Origin: Treponema sp. | GTDB taxonomy: Bacteria > Spirochaetota > Spirochaetia > Treponematales > Treponemataceae | DNA length: 64,000 bases | NCBI GenBank assembly: GCA_017938365.1 | Contig: JAGBBT010000025.1 | Span: 1 to 64,000, forward strand | Reading direction: 5' to 3' | Shown here: positions 26,751 to 36,693 of the stretch, piece by piece | How positions within the stretch are numbered: the first letter of the stretch is position 1 | Layout of the letters: every line of letters starts with the position of its first letter | Notes under the pieces: model-generated | What the model was told of the DNA's origin: nothing | The model's database searches: none | Seen by the model: only the letters and a program-made list of their open reading frames with translations | Translations under genes and position numbers: made by a program

Positions 26751-28028
26751 ATGCAATCTGACTTTAAATTTATCGAAGGTGGTGTTTCTGCTTCTGTTGG
26801 ATTTACGGCTAATGGTGTTTTAAATCATATAAAAGCAAACAGAACAACTTATGATACAGCTCTTATTATGAGTGAAAGAATTTGTAATGCTGTTGGAATG
26901 TTTACCCAAAATCGTGTAAAAGCAGAGTGTGTAAAATTAACTAAAGACTATATATCAGATGGAAAAGCTCAAGCAATTATCGTGAATAGTGGTAATGCTA
27001 ATGCATGTACAGGAGAGGAAGGTTATAAAAATGCTCAAAAAGAAGCCGAATGTGTTGGAAATGCGTTAGAAATTAATCCTAAAAATGTTTTAGTTTGTTC
27101 TACTGGTGTAATAGGTCAACAACTTCCTGTAGATAAGATTTTAGATAATATGGAAGATTTAGTTGGCGGTTTAAGTAAAGACGGAAATAAAAAAGCTCGT
27201 TTAGCAATAATGACTACTGATACACAGTATAAAGAATGTGCATTAGAAACGGAAATTGGTGGAAAAAAAGTTAGAATGGGAACAATGGCAAAAGGTTCTG
27301 GAATGATTCATATTAATTTAGGAACAATGCTTGGTTTTATTACAACTGACTGTGCTATTTCTTCTCAAATGTTAGAAAAAGCATTAAGAAAATCAGTTGC
27401 CGGAACATATAACTGTGTTTCTATTGACGGAGATACATCTACAAATGATACTTTGCTTATTCTTGCAAATGGAATGGCTGGAAATTCAGAAATTACTTGT
27501 GAGGGAGAAGATTTTGATAAATTTGTAGATGCTCTAAATGTTTTAAATACTCAAATGGCAAAAAAAATTGCAGCAGACGGAGAAGGTGCAACTCATCTTG
27601 TAACTTGTAATGTTGTGGGTGCTAATTCAGTAGAAAATGCACGGGGTTTGGCGAAAGCTGTAATTTCATCAAACCTTGTAAAGGCTGCTTTTTATGGTGC
27701 AGATGCTAACTGGGGAAGAATTTTAGATGCAATGGGATACTCAGGATTTGAGTTTACTCCAGAAAAGACAAGTGTTTCATTTTTCAGTTATAAAGATTCA
27801 AAAAGATATTTTGAAGATGGAAAAGAAAATAATTCTGAGAAGTCTATTATAAAGGTTTTTGATCATGGAGTTCCTCTCGTCTTTGATGAGGTAAAGGCAA
27901 AGGAAATATTATCTCAAGAAGCAGTAGAAATTCTTGTTGAATTAGAAGATGGAACTGCTAATGGTACTGCTTGGGGATGTGATTTAACTTACGATTATGT
28001 AAAAATTAATGGTGATTACAGAACTTAG
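26751..28028 (+). CDS. argJ: Glutamate N-acetyltransferase / ornithine acetyltransferase
   Basis: Recycles the acetyl group in arginine synthesis; made as a precursor that self-cleaves. 425 residues. [11 protein letters not shown] (81-91), the cleavage region [14 protein letters not shown] with probable nucleophile Thr192, DGDTSTNDT and [15 protein letters not shown] are visible. The usual cleavage context is HPNMATML; here the residue before Thr is Gly rather than Ala. The ATG at 26751 follows GGAGG; an ATG at 26700 is in frame but lies within an operator-like sequence. It heads argJ-argB-argD. Confidence 0.94.
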   Translation: MQSDFKFIEGGVSASVGFTANGVLNHIKANRTTYDTALIMSERICNAVGMFTQNRVKAECVKLTKDYISDGKAQAIIVNSGNANACTGEEGYKNAQKEAECVGNALEINPKNVLVCSTGVIGQQLPVDKILDNMEDLVGGLSKDGNKKARLAIMTTDTQYKECALETEIGGKKVRMGTMAKGSGMIHINLGTMLGFITTDCAISSQMLEKALRKSVAGTYNCVSIDGDTSTNDTLLILANGMAGNSEITCEGEDFDKFVDALNVLNTQMAKKIAADGEGATHLVTCNVVGANSVENARGLAKAVISSNLVKAAFYGADANWGRILDAMGYSGFEFTPEKTSVSFFSYKDSKRYFEDGKENNSEKSIIKVFDHGVPLVFDEVKAKEILSQEAVEILVELEDGTANGTAWGCDLTYDYVKINGDYRT

Positions 28029-28051
28029 TAAAAAATAAAGAGGTTATAAAA

Positions 28052-28939
28052 ATGTTAGATGAAAAAATAGATCCAAGAATTGATAATACACATTGGTCTG
28101 ATGTTTTAGTTCAGGCTTTACCATATTTTAGACATTGGGTTGGAAAAACCGTTGTTGTAAAATACGGTGGAAATGCAATGCTTAATGAAGAATTAAAGGC
28201 TGCTGTTATGAAGGATATTGTTCTTCTAAGTACTATTGGTATAAATGTAGTTTTAGTTCATGGTGGTGGTCCTGAAATTAATCATATGTTGGATCGCGTT
28301 GGTAAAGAAAGTAAATTTATAAATGGACTTAGATATACTGATGGCGAAACAATGGAAGTTGTTCAAATGGTACTAACTGGTAAATTAAATAAAGATATAG
28401 TTGGTATTTTATTACAAGAAGGTGGAAAAGCAGTTGGATTGTCAGGTGTGGATTCTGGACTTCTTAGAGCAAAAAAAATTAACAAGGATGGCGTAGATTT
28501 AGGTTTTGTAGGAGATGTTACAGAAGTTCATCCAGAGATATTACAAAGTTTGTTAAGTCAAGGATTTATACCTGTTGTTTCAACAGTTGCTTTAGGGGAA
28601 CAGGGTGATATGAATCGATATAATATTAATGCAGATACTGCAGCAGCAAAAATTGCAATTGCATTAAAAGCAGAAAAATTTGTTCAGCTTACAAATGTTC
28701 CTGGTGTATTGCGAGATGTAAATGATCCAAAAAGTCTTATACAACGGATTCATATGGATGATATTCAGAAATTTTTTGACGACGGAACTATTGCTGGTGG
28801 CATGATTCCGAAAATTGAATGTTGTATGATGGCTAGGAGAGGTGGAGTTCCAAGAACACATATTATTGACGGAAGAGTACCTCATTCATTGTTAATTGAA
28901 ATGTTTTCTGATCGTGGTATTGGAACTATGATATATTAA
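28052..28939 (+). CDS. argB: N-acetylglutamate kinase
   Basis: Phosphorylates N-acetylglutamate, the second step of arginine synthesis. Amino-acid kinase fold: VVKYGGNAM near 37-45, [11 protein letters not shown] near 67-77, [13 protein letters not shown], and the C-terminal [10 protein letters not shown]. 295 residues, with an N-terminal ~20-residue helix like that of arginine-inhibited hexameric enzymes, so feedback inhibition by arginine is possible. AGAGG precedes the ATG; 23 nt from argJ. Confidence 0.95.
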   Translation: MLDEKIDPRIDNTHWSDVLVQALPYFRHWVGKTVVVKYGGNAMLNEELKAAVMKDIVLLSTIGINVVLVHGGGPEINHMLDRVGKESKFINGLRYTDGETMEVVQMVLTGKLNKDIVGILLQEGGKAVGLSGVDSGLLRAKKINKDGVDLGFVGDVTEVHPEILQSLLSQGFIPVVSTVALGEQGDMNRYNINADTAAAKIAIALKAEKFVQLTNVPGVLRDVNDPKSLIQRIHMDDIQKFFDDGTIAGGMIPKIECCMMARRGGVPRTHIIDGRVPHSLLIEMFSDRGIGTMIY

Positions 28940-28958
28940 TAAAATTTGGAGAATGCAA

Positions 28959-30122
28959 ATGGGATCAAAAATAGTTGTAAATAATTATGGTTCATTTGAT
29001 ATAACTTTTGTAAAAGGCAAAGGTGCTAGAATTTGGGATTCAAACGGAAAGAAATATATTGATTTTTTAGCAGGTATTGCTGTTAACACTTTAGGTCATA
29101 ATTTTAAGCCTTTAGTAAAAGCGATTTCTAAACAATCAAAAAAGCAGATTCATATTTCAAATTATTTTTTTAGTGATATAGGAATTCAATACGCTGAAAA
29201 GTTATTAAAGGCTACTGGTTTTGATGGAGTTTATTTTGGGAATTCTGGTGCAGAAGGTAATGAAGCTGCTATAAAATTAGCTCGTAAATACGGATTTTTA
29301 AATGGTGGTTCAAAAAGAAAAGTTATTTACACATTAGAAAAATCTTTTCATGGTAGAACTATGGCTACAATAACTGCTACGGGGCAAGAAAAATTTCATC
29401 CAGAATATTTTGCACCATATGTTGAAGGTTTTAAAACTATAAAAGCAAATGATTGGGAAGCCATAAAAACCGTTTTTGATGATACTACAGCTGCTTTATT
29501 AATTGAATGTGTTCAAGGTGAAGGTGGCGTAAATCTTATTGATCCTGAATGGGCTGTTGCTGCTGCAGAAGCTGCAAGAAAAGCTGGAGCTATCGTTATG
29601 GCAGATGAAGTTCAGACAGGTTTTGGAAGAACAGGATCTTTATTAGCAAGTGAACAGTTAGGTTTTAATCCTGATGTTGTTAGTTTTGCCAAAGGTGTTG
29701 CGGGAGGAATTCCTATGGGAGGGATTCTTTTTAGAGGAAAAGCAAATGAGGTTTTTGTTGCGGGGGATCATCAGTCGACATTTGCAGGGAATCCACTGGC
29801 TTGTAGTGCTGCATTAGTTGTTTTGGAAGAATTACAAAAAGAAGGCTTTTTACAATCTGTAATTGAAAAAGGTGAATATATCAAAAATACAATAAAGAGT
29901 TGGAATTCAAGAATTGTAAAAGACATTCGTGGAAAAGGTTTAATGATTGGTATTGATATAGTTGATGAAATAAAAGTATTTGATATAGAAAAAAAATTGC
30001 TAGAAGCTGGTGTACTTTCTTCTACAGCTGGTAAAAATACTCTTCGTCTTGTTCCTCCTTTAAATATAACTTATAAAGAAATTTCAGAAGGTTTAAATAT
30101 TCTAAAATCAGTTTTACAGTAA
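28959..30122 (+). CDS. argD: Acetylornithine aminotransferase
   Basis: PLP-dependent class III aminotransferase. Motifs: NSGAEGNEAAIKLARKYG, SFHGRTMATITATG, ADEVQTGFGRTG with the cofactor-binding Asp, and the Schiff-base Lys in SFAKGVAGGIPMGG. The ATG at 28959 is chosen because GGAG (28948-28951) is 7 nt upstream; the ATG at 28953 is too close. Third gene of the arginine operon; argC, argF, argG and argH are not in this window. Confidence 0.93.
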   Translation: MGSKIVVNNYGSFDITFVKGKGARIWDSNGKKYIDFLAGIAVNTLGHNFKPLVKAISKQSKKQIHISNYFFSDIGIQYAEKLLKATGFDGVYFGNSGAEGNEAAIKLARKYGFLNGGSKRKVIYTLEKSFHGRTMATITATGQEKFHPEYFAPYVEGFKTIKANDWEAIKTVFDDTTAALLIECVQGEGGVNLIDPEWAVAAAEAARKAGAIVMADEVQTGFGRTGSLLASEQLGFNPDVVSFAKGVAGGIPMGGILFRGKANEVFVAGDHQSTFAGNPLACSAALVVLEELQKEGFLQSVIEKGEYIKNTIKSWNSRIVKDIRGKGLMIGIDIVDEIKVFDIEKKLLEAGVLSSTAGKNTLRLVPPLNITYKEISEGLNILKSVLQ

Positions 30123-30142
30123 ATATAAAATTTAAGATTAGT

Positions 30143-30178
30143 AAGGCTAATAAAATTCTTTTTATTAGCCTTTTTTTT
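30143..30178 (+). terminator. Terminator of argJBD
   Basis: AAGGCTAATAAAA (30143-30155) pairs perfectly with TTTTATTAGCCTT (30160-30172), followed by T run. Confidence 0.92.
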
Positions 30179-30240
30179 GTTTTAAATTGTTTTTTCTATG
30201 TGGAATAAAAAATAAATTTCTATTAAAATGTAATCCCGTG

Positions 30241-31716
30241 ATGAGAAACGGATTTGATAATGAAAAGTATCTGAGAATACAATCGGAACATATAAAAGAA
30301 CGCATTGCTCAGTTTGATGATAAATTATATTTAGAGTTTGGTGGAAAATTATTTGATGATTTTCATGCTAGTAGAGTTCTTCCTGGATTTGAACCTGATA
30401 GCAAATTAAAGATGCTAATGCAACTCGCTGATTATGCGGAGATTGTAATTGTAATAAGTGCTTTAGATATTGAAAAAAATAAAGTTCGTGGCGATTTAGG
30501 TATAACATATGATAAAGATGTAATTAGACTTCGTGATGAATTTCAGAATCGAGGTTTAATGGTTGGTAGTGTTGTAATTACGCATTACAAAGGTCAGGAA
30601 GTTGTAAAAGCTTTTAGTCGACGATTAAAAAAATTGAATATTAAATCATATTTTCATTATACAATTGAAGGATATCCATCTAATGTTGCTTTAATCGATA
30701 GTGACGAAGGTTTCGGGAAAAATGATTATGTAGAAACAACTAGACCACTTGTTGTTGTAACTGCACCTGGACCTGGTAGTGGTAAAATGGCTGTTTGTTT
30801 GAGTCAATTATACCAAGATAATAAAAAAGGGATAAAAGCTGGTTACGCAAAATTTGAAACTTTTCCAATTTGGAATTTACCATTAAAACATCCTGTAAAT
30901 TTGGCTTACGAGGCTGCAACAGCAGATTTAAATGATGTAAATATGATAGATCCTTTTCATTTAGAAGCTTATGGAAAAACAACTGTAAATTATAATCGCG
31001 ATATAGAAATATTTCCTGTTTTAAATGCAATTTTTGAAGGAATATATGGCGAAAACCCATATAAATCTCCTACTGATATGGGTGTAAATATGGTAGGGTA
31101 TTGCATTATTGATGATGAAATATGTTGTAATGCTTCTAAGCAAGAAATTATTCGTAGATATTATTCTGCGTTAAATAATTTAGCAGAAGGCAAAGGCGAA
31201 GAAAGTGAAGTTAACAAGATTTCTTTAATAATGCAACAGTCAAAAATAACTTCTAATGATAGACGAGTTACTTTGGCTGCAAATGAGAGAGGTTCAAAAT
31301 CTGGAGTTCCAACGGCTGCTATTGAACTTGCTGATGGAACAATAATAACTTCAGAAACCTCTAGTTTATTAGGAACTTGTGCTGCACTTATTTTGAATGC
31401 AACAAAGCATTTAGCAGGAATTGATCATAAGGTAAAGTTGATACCATCTAATATGATCGAACCTATTCAGAATATGAAAGTAACATATTTAAGTGGAAAC
31501 AATCCTCGTCTTCATACAGATGAAGTTCTTGTTGCACTAGCAATGTTAAGCCTTAATGATGAAAATTGTAAAAAGGCATTAGATCAATTACCCAAATTAA
31601 AAGGATGTCAAGTTCATACCACAGTTATGTTAAGTGAAGTTGATAGAAAAATTTTTAAAAAACTTGGTGTAGATTTAACTTGCGAACCAATAAAAAAGAA
31701 GCGACAAAGTAATTAA
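30241..31716 (+). CDS. DUF1846 (UPF0371) family protein
   Basis: 491 residues matching the DUF1846 family: GFDNEKYLRIQSEHIKERI, LYLEFGGKLFDDFHASRVLPGFEPD and APGPGSGKMAVCLSQLY. Members are cytosolic proteins of unknown activity. The ATG at 30241 gives the family N-terminus; a TTG at 30187 would add an atypical tail. No ribosome site is visible. Probably an operon with the PP-loop gene that starts 2 nt later. Confidence 0.88.
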   Translation: MRNGFDNEKYLRIQSEHIKERIAQFDDKLYLEFGGKLFDDFHASRVLPGFEPDSKLKMLMQLADYAEIVIVISALDIEKNKVRGDLGITYDKDVIRLRDEFQNRGLMVGSVVITHYKGQEVVKAFSRRLKKLNIKSYFHYTIEGYPSNVALIDSDEGFGKNDYVETTRPLVVVTAPGPGSGKMAVCLSQLYQDNKKGIKAGYAKFETFPIWNLPLKHPVNLAYEAATADLNDVNMIDPFHLEAYGKTTVNYNRDIEIFPVLNAIFEGIYGENPYKSPTDMGVNMVGYCIIDDEICCNASKQEIIRRYYSALNNLAEGKGEESEVNKISLIMQQSKITSNDRRVTLAANERGSKSGVPTAAIELADGTIITSETSSLLGTCAALILNATKHLAGIDHKVKLIPSNMIEPIQNMKVTYLSGNNPRLHTDEVLVALAMLSLNDENCKKALDQLPKLKGCQVHTTVMLSEVDRKIFKKLGVDLTCEPIKKKRQSN

Positions 31717-31717
31717 T

Positions 31718-32407
31718 ATGGGACAGCCTCGCATATTCAGCATAATTGATAAAGCTTGCTATGATTATAAAATGATTGAAGAAGGTGATAGGATATTAGT
31801 AGGTGCTTCTGGAGGAAAAGATAGTACGGCTTTAATAGAATATCTTTATAACAGAAAAAAGCGATTAAATAGTAATTTTGTTTTTGAATGTGTGTTTATA
31901 AAAACAGAATTTGGAAAACCTCTGCCACCAAATATTCTTTCATGTTTTGAGAAATGGAACATAGTTTTAAAGACAATAGATATAGATATTGAAGAAAGAT
32001 CAAGGGAAGATAAAAAATTAGGATGTTATTGGTGTTCAACGCAGCGAAGAACTGAATTATTAAAATATGCAATAGATAACAATTTTAATAAAATTGCTTT
32101 AGGGCATCATAGAGATGATATTTTAGAGACTGTTCTGATGAATGCAATTGAAAAGGGCTGTTTGGGAGGAATGCCACCTAGATTAAAATATGAAAAGTAT
32201 CCAATTGAATTAATTAGACCTTTGTGTTATGTACCTCAGGATTTAATAATAGAGCGAGCAAAGGAGCAAGATTACAGTGGATTTACATGTACTTGCAATT
32301 TTCAAGATAACAGTACAAGAAAAATAGCTAGAGAAAAATTAAAAGTTTTGTCGGACAATGATGAAAAAATAAAAGAAAGACTTTTTAATGCATTTGTAAA
32401 AAAATAA
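31718..32407 (+). CDS. TtcA-like tRNA thiolation PP-loop protein
   Basis: 229 residues. The PP-loop ATP pyrophosphatase motif SGGKDS is at 31-36. The CxxC pair Cys102/Cys105 (GCYWCSTQRR) and further Cys190/Cys192 (TCTCNF) could hold an Fe-S cluster as in TtcA, which thiolates C32 of tRNA. GHHRDDILETVLMN is typical. It is shorter than E. coli TtcA (311), so it may be a TtcA paralogue with another target base. Confidence 0.82.
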   Translation: MGQPRIFSIIDKACYDYKMIEEGDRILVGASGGKDSTALIEYLYNRKKRLNSNFVFECVFIKTEFGKPLPPNILSCFEKWNIVLKTIDIDIEERSREDKKLGCYWCSTQRRTELLKYAIDNNFNKIALGHHRDDILETVLMNAIEKGCLGGMPPRLKYEKYPIELIRPLCYVPQDLIIERAKEQDYSGFTCTCNFQDNSTRKIAREKLKVLSDNDEKIKERLFNAFVKK

Positions 32408-32412
32408 TATTT

Positions 32413-33699
32413 TTATTCTGTTAGACCGTAAATTTTTGAAAAATAAGACTTTATATGGTATAAGGCTTTTATTGCTGCTTCTGGATTCTTTTGAATTAAA
32501 AATAGAAATGTATCTTTGTTTATTTTTACAATTTCGCAATCTGTAAAAGCAATTGCATCGGAATCTCTGTTTTTTTCTAATATACAATCTACTTCGCCAA
32601 AAAAATCTCCTCGTAGTACTGTAAAAATTTTGTTTGTTTCTTTTGAAATGCCAAGTATTCCTTTAGAAATATAATAAACTGAATTATCGTTATCGTCTTT
32701 TTTATAAATATATTGCCCTGATTTTATTTTTATGACATTTAAATCTTTTGCAAGCAGAAAATCTGGTTTTATGAATAAAGCTCGTTTTAATATTGATTTA
32801 ATATTTACTTCTTCTTTTTTAGGCAAAAGATATAATTCACCTATAAGTAGTTCATCAAAAAATTGGTATATAAAAATGAACTGTGCAAAAAACAAAAAGA
32901 AGATAAAAAAGAAATATATATCCATAAATAATATAATAACTCTTCCTAAAACTCCATAAATTAGATTGTACCGTCCAATATTTATAAAAGCATGTAAGAT
33001 AGTTCTAAAAAACCAGAATGATAAAGTACATAAAAAACCTGAACTTAGGCATAATAGCAAGTTTGGCTTTGTACCTGTGGAGCCTTTATAAAGAAGTGTA
33101 ATTGTTACAAAAATTAAAATATTTGGTAAATATGTAAAAAGTTTTCCAGAGGTAATTTCTTTTATAAAAAACGAATTTAAAGTAAAATTTGTTAAAATTG
33201 GTAGTGTTGAGATAGTGTTTATTGATATAAAAACAAATACAATTAATGTTGCTGAAAAAACAACAATAAGTTCCAACACTACCGTCAAAATTTGATTGAT
33301 AATTGGTCTGTTTTTTTGCTGTTCAAAAAAAATATTTTGTATACTTGTGAATATAGATGCAAAAAATCTTCTGGCCATCCAAATTACAAACAAGGCTAAT
33401 ATTACTTCAAAGGAATTAATGATTTTAAAATTTTGAATGGAATTAATTATTGCTTCTGGATTTATATAATTTGATAATTCTGGAAATTTATTAAATATTG
33501 AATATACAGTGTCTGGGGATGCGTGCAAAATTCTTACAAGAATTGTTACAATCATCATTGCAATTGGAATAAATGAAAATAAAAAATCAAAAGAGCAAGC
33601 ACTAGCATAAGAAAATAGCCTGTTTTGTACAAAATATTTGATTGTTAAAAAAATACTTTGAGCTATTGTAATATATGTTACTGCTCGCCTCTTTTTCAT
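32413..33699 (-). CDS. YihY/BrkB membrane protein fused to a cyclic-nucleotide-binding domain
   Basis: 428 residues. The N-terminal ~290 residues have the YihY/BrkB pattern with about six helices (YASACSFDFLFSFIPIAMMIV, the GVLGRVIILFMDIYFFF region). The C-terminal ~120 residues are a CRP/CNB-type domain: IKSGQYIYKKDDND, VYYISKGILGISKE, LRGDFFGEVDCILEKNRDSDAIAFTDCEIVKI. YihY proteins are normally stand-alone. Whether the CNB domain still binds cNMP is open: the phosphate-binding segment reads FFGEVDCILEKNRDSDA without the usual Arg-Ser pair. Cotranscribed with asnS (9 nt gap). Confidence 0.85.
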   Translation of the reverse strand: MKKRRAVTYITIAQSIFLTIKYFVQNRLFSYASACSFDFLFSFIPIAMMIVTILVRILHASPDTVYSIFNKFPELSNYINPEAIINSIQNFKIINSFEVILALFVIWMARRFFASIFTSIQNIFFEQQKNRPIINQILTVVLELIVVFSATLIVFVFISINTISTLPILTNFTLNSFFIKEITSGKLFTYLPNILIFVTITLLYKGSTGTKPNLLLCLSSGFLCTLSFWFFRTILHAFINIGRYNLIYGVLGRVIILFMDIYFFFIFFLFFAQFIFIYQFFDELLIGELYLLPKKEEVNIKSILKRALFIKPDFLLAKDLNVIKIKSGQYIYKKDDNDNSVYYISKGILGISKETNKIFTVLRGDFFGEVDCILEKNRDSDAIAFTDCEIVKINKDTFLFLIQKNPEAAIKALYHIKSYFSKIYGLTE

Positions 33700-33708
33700 T
33701 TATATTTA

Positions 33709-35157
33709 TTAAAAATCAGCTAATTTTGGTGCTCGTGGATAAGGAATTACATCACGAATATTCTGCATTCCTGTTACATAAAGTAATAATCTTTCAAACC
33801 CAAGCCCAAATCCTGAATGAGGTACTGTCCCAAATTTTCTTAAGTCTAAATACCAAGAATAGTCTTCAGGATTAAGTCCTAATTCTTTAATTCTAGTAAT
33901 GAGTTTGTCATAATCTTCTTCTCGTTCTGAACCACCAATGATTTCTCCCAATCCAGGAACAAGAACATCAACAGCTTTTACAGTTTTTCCATCATCATTA
34001 AGCTTCATGTAGAATGCTTTAATTTCTTTTGGATAGTTATATACCATAACAGGGCATTTATAAATTTCTTCTGTAAGATAACGTTCATGTTCTGTTGCTA
34101 AATCACATCCCCAATATGGTTTGAATTCAAATTTATCAGCATGTTTTTCAAGTTCTGCAATTGCTTCTGTATAAGAAACTCTTTTGAATGGAGTTTCAAC
34201 AACATGTTTTAATGTATCAATAACTCCTGGTTGAATTCGTTTATTGAAGAATTCCATATCTTCAGAACATTTTGTTAATGCCCAATTTAATAAGTATTTA
34301 ATAAATTCTTCTTGAATATCCATGTCATCTTCTAGGTCAAAGAATGCCATTTCAGGTTCGCACATCCAAAATTCTGCTAAGTGTCTAGTTGTATTTGAGT
34401 TTTCAGCACGGAAAGTTGGACCGAATGTATAAACTCGTCCTAATGCAGTTGCTAATGTTTCTGCTTCTAGCTGTCCAGAAACTGTTAAACTTGCTTTTTT
34501 ACCAAAGAAATCTTTATTGTAGTTTACAAGTTTTTGAGCATCTTCTTTTTTCATACCTGCAGCACCTTTTTCAATTGCAGTTTCTGCAAGCTTTTCCATA
34601 GAAAGTGTTGTAATTTGAAACATTTCTCCTGCACCTTCACAATCGGAACATGTTATTTCAGGAGTATTTATATAGAAAAATCCTTTTTCTTGAAAAAATG
34701 AGTGAAGTGCAAACGCTAATTGACTTCTCATTCTAAATACGGCACCAAATGTATTTGTTCTTGCTCTTAAATGAGCGTTTTCTCTTAAAAATTCCATAGA
34801 AGCTGCTTTCTTTTGAATTGGATAATCAGAAGGGCATTTTCCAAGGATAATAAGTTCTTCTACACTTACTTCAACTGCTTGTCCTGATGCTGGAGATTCA
34901 ATGAGTTTTCCAATAGCTTTAATCGAAGCACCTGTTGAAATATTTGAAAGTGATGATTCTATGTTAGTTACATTTGAAGGATTTTCAGGGTTTGTTCTGT
35001 CGTAAGTAAGCTGAATCGATGCAAAACATGAACCGTCATTCACTTGTATAAAAACTAAATTTTTTGAGTCACGCACTGTGCGTACCCAACCACATATTGT
35101 AACCTTACGCCCATCAGGGGCTGATGTAAGAATGTCTTTAATTAATTCTGTCTTCAT
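33709..35157 (-). CDS. asnS: Asparaginyl-tRNA synthetase
   Basis: Class II synthetase for tRNA-Asn. The N-terminal OB anticodon-binding domain starts [20 protein letters not shown]. Class II motifs: motif 2 in [21 protein letters not shown] and motif 3 in [15 protein letters not shown]. 482 residues. The ATG has no ribosome site, but the promoter TTGAAT-N17-TAATAT ends 8 nt before it, implying a leaderless or nearly leaderless mRNA. Confidence 0.95.
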   Translation of the reverse strand: MKTELIKDILTSAPDGRKVTICGWVRTVRDSKNLVFIQVNDGSCFASIQLTYDRTNPENPSNVTNIESSLSNISTGASIKAIGKLIESPASGQAVEVSVEELIILGKCPSDYPIQKKAASMEFLRENAHLRARTNTFGAVFRMRSQLAFALHSFFQEKGFFYINTPEITCSDCEGAGEMFQITTLSMEKLAETAIEKGAAGMKKEDAQKLVNYNKDFFGKKASLTVSGQLEAETLATALGRVYTFGPTFRAENSNTTRHLAEFWMCEPEMAFFDLEDDMDIQEEFIKYLLNWALTKCSEDMEFFNKRIQPGVIDTLKHVVETPFKRVSYTEAIAELEKHADKFEFKPYWGCDLATEHERYLTEEIYKCPVMVYNYPKEIKAFYMKLNDDGKTVKAVDVLVPGLGEIIGGSEREEDYDKLITRIKELGLNPEDYSWYLDLRKFGTVPHSGFGLGFERLLLYVTGMQNIRDVIPYPRAPKLADF

Positions 35158-35165
35158 AATTCAAA

Positions 35166-35194
35166 ATATTATCATTTTGAACATAAGTATTCAA
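35166..35194 (-). promoter_or_regulatory. asnS promoter
   Basis: On the minus strand TTGAAT (35194-35189), 17-bp spacer and TAATAT (35171-35166). The ATG begins 8 nt after the -10 box. Confidence 0.65.
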
Positions 35195-35242
35195 TGCAAT
35201 GTAATCTTAATCATTCCTTTAACAGTTAATATACAGTATCTA

Positions 35243-35271
35243 TTGCACAGTTTTTTTAGAATTTGTATAAT
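35243..35271 (+). promoter_or_regulatory. gltA promoter
   Basis: TTGCAC (35243-35248), 17-bp spacer and TATAAT (35266-35271). Predicted start near 35278, 15 bp before the operator-like palindrome. Confidence 0.75.
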
Positions 35272-35292
35272 TATGAAATATTATTATTTGCT

Positions 35293-35310
35293 TATGCATA
35301 AATATGCATA
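35293..35310. promoter_or_regulatory. ARG-box-like palindrome upstream of gltA
   Basis: TATGCATA-AA-TATGCATA is symmetric apart from the central AA. It covers about +15 to +32 of the predicted transcript, a good position for repression. It shares ATGCATAAATAT with the argJ site. Confidence 0.6.
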
Positions 35311-35337
35311 TTTTCTGTATATGTTTGGAGGTTTTAT

Positions 35338-36690
35338 ATGGTTATAAATGAGGATTTATCTATTAATAAGCTATCAGCTTTGGCAAGTCTTAATGACCCT
35401 ATAAATCCCGAACTTTATGAAAAATATGATGTTAAGCGTGGTTTAAGAAATTCAAATGGAACTGGTGTTCTTGTAGGCCTTACAAATATTGGTGATGTTG
35501 TAGGATACGAAGTTCAAGATGGTAAAAAAGTCGCAATACCAGGACGTTTAGTATATCGTGGATATAATGTTGAGGATTTAATTTCTGACGCAGAAGTACA
35601 TAATCAGTTTGGATATGAACAGACTGTGTATTTGTTACTTTTTGGAGAACTTCCAACACAAGAGGAACTAGATAATTTTAAGGAATTTTTGGGAAGTTTT
35701 AGAACATTACCTGCAAATTTTACAGAAGATATGATTATGAAAGCACCTTCTAGTGATATTATGAATAAACTTGCAAGAGGAGTTTTGGCTTCTTATTCAT
35801 ATGATAAAGATCCAGAAGATCGTTCAATAAAGAATATCTTACATCAATGTATTGCTTTAATTTCTAGATTTGGAACATTAACAGCTTATGGTTATCAAGC
35901 AAAAAGAAGATATTATGATGGTAAGTCGATGTATATTCATAATCCACTTCCTGAATTATCTACAGCAGAGAATTTTTTAAGATTGATAAGAAATAATAAG
36001 GCTTTTACTGACGATGAAGCAAAACTTCTTGATTTGGCATTAATTTTACATGCTGAACATGGAGGAGGAAATAATTCATCTTTAACAGTTCATGTTGTGT
36101 CTTCTGCTGATACAGATGTTTATTCTGCTATTGGAGCGGCTGTTGGGTCGTTAAAAGGTCGTCGTCATGGTGGTGCAAATATTCAAGTTATGGAAATGAT
36201 GGATGACATTAAATCAAATATAAAAGATTGGTCAAGTGAATCTGAAATTAAAGAATATTTAAGAAAAATTGCAAATAAAGAAGCTTTTGATCGTACAGGT
36301 TTAATTTATGGTTTAGGTCATGCAATTTATACAATTAATGATCCTCGTGCATCCCTTCTTCGTGATAAAGCAGGAAAATTAGCGAAAGAAAAAGGTCTGG
36401 AGGATGAGTATAATCTCTATAAATTAATTGAAAAAATAGGACCTGAAGTTTTAGCAGAAAGACATGGTGACACAAAAAAGATTTGTGCAAATGTAGATTT
36501 ATATTCAGGTTTTATATATTCAATGTTGAATATTCCACGAGAGTTATTTACACCTTTATTTGCTGTTTCTCGTATTGCTGGATGGAGTGCACATCTTATA
36601 GAAGAACGAATTGCAGGTGGAAGAATTTATAGACCGGCTTATAAAAATGTTCTTGCAGAAAGAGATTATATTCCGATTGAAAAGCGATAA
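35338..36690 (+). CDS. gltA: Citrate synthase
   Basis: Condenses oxaloacetate and acetyl-CoA. The catalytic triad is visible: His241 (LHAEHGGGNNSS), His328 (GLGHAIYTINDPR) and Asp387 (CANVDLYSG), plus RRHGGAN at 275-281. 450 residues, with a ~65-residue N-terminal extension before IPGRLVYRGYNVEDL as in long-form enzymes of anaerobes. 2-methylcitrate synthase activity is not excluded. GGAGG is 6 nt before the ATG. It leads to glutamate, the precursor of arginine, which fits the upstream ARG-like box. Confidence 0.93.
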   Translation: MVINEDLSINKLSALASLNDPINPELYEKYDVKRGLRNSNGTGVLVGLTNIGDVVGYEVQDGKKVAIPGRLVYRGYNVEDLISDAEVHNQFGYEQTVYLLLFGELPTQEELDNFKEFLGSFRTLPANFTEDMIMKAPSSDIMNKLARGVLASYSYDKDPEDRSIKNILHQCIALISRFGTLTAYGYQAKRRYYDGKSMYIHNPLPELSTAENFLRLIRNNKAFTDDEAKLLDLALILHAEHGGGNNSSLTVHVVSSADTDVYSAIGAAVGSLKGRRHGGANIQVMEMMDDIKSNIKDWSSESEIKEYLRKIANKEAFDRTGLIYGLGHAIYTINDPRASLLRDKAGKLAKEKGLEDEYNLYKLIEKIGPEVLAERHGDTKKICANVDLYSGFIYSMLNIPRELFTPLFAVSRIAGWSAHLIEERIAGGRIYRPAYKNVLAERDYIPIEKR

Positions 36691-36693
36691 GCT

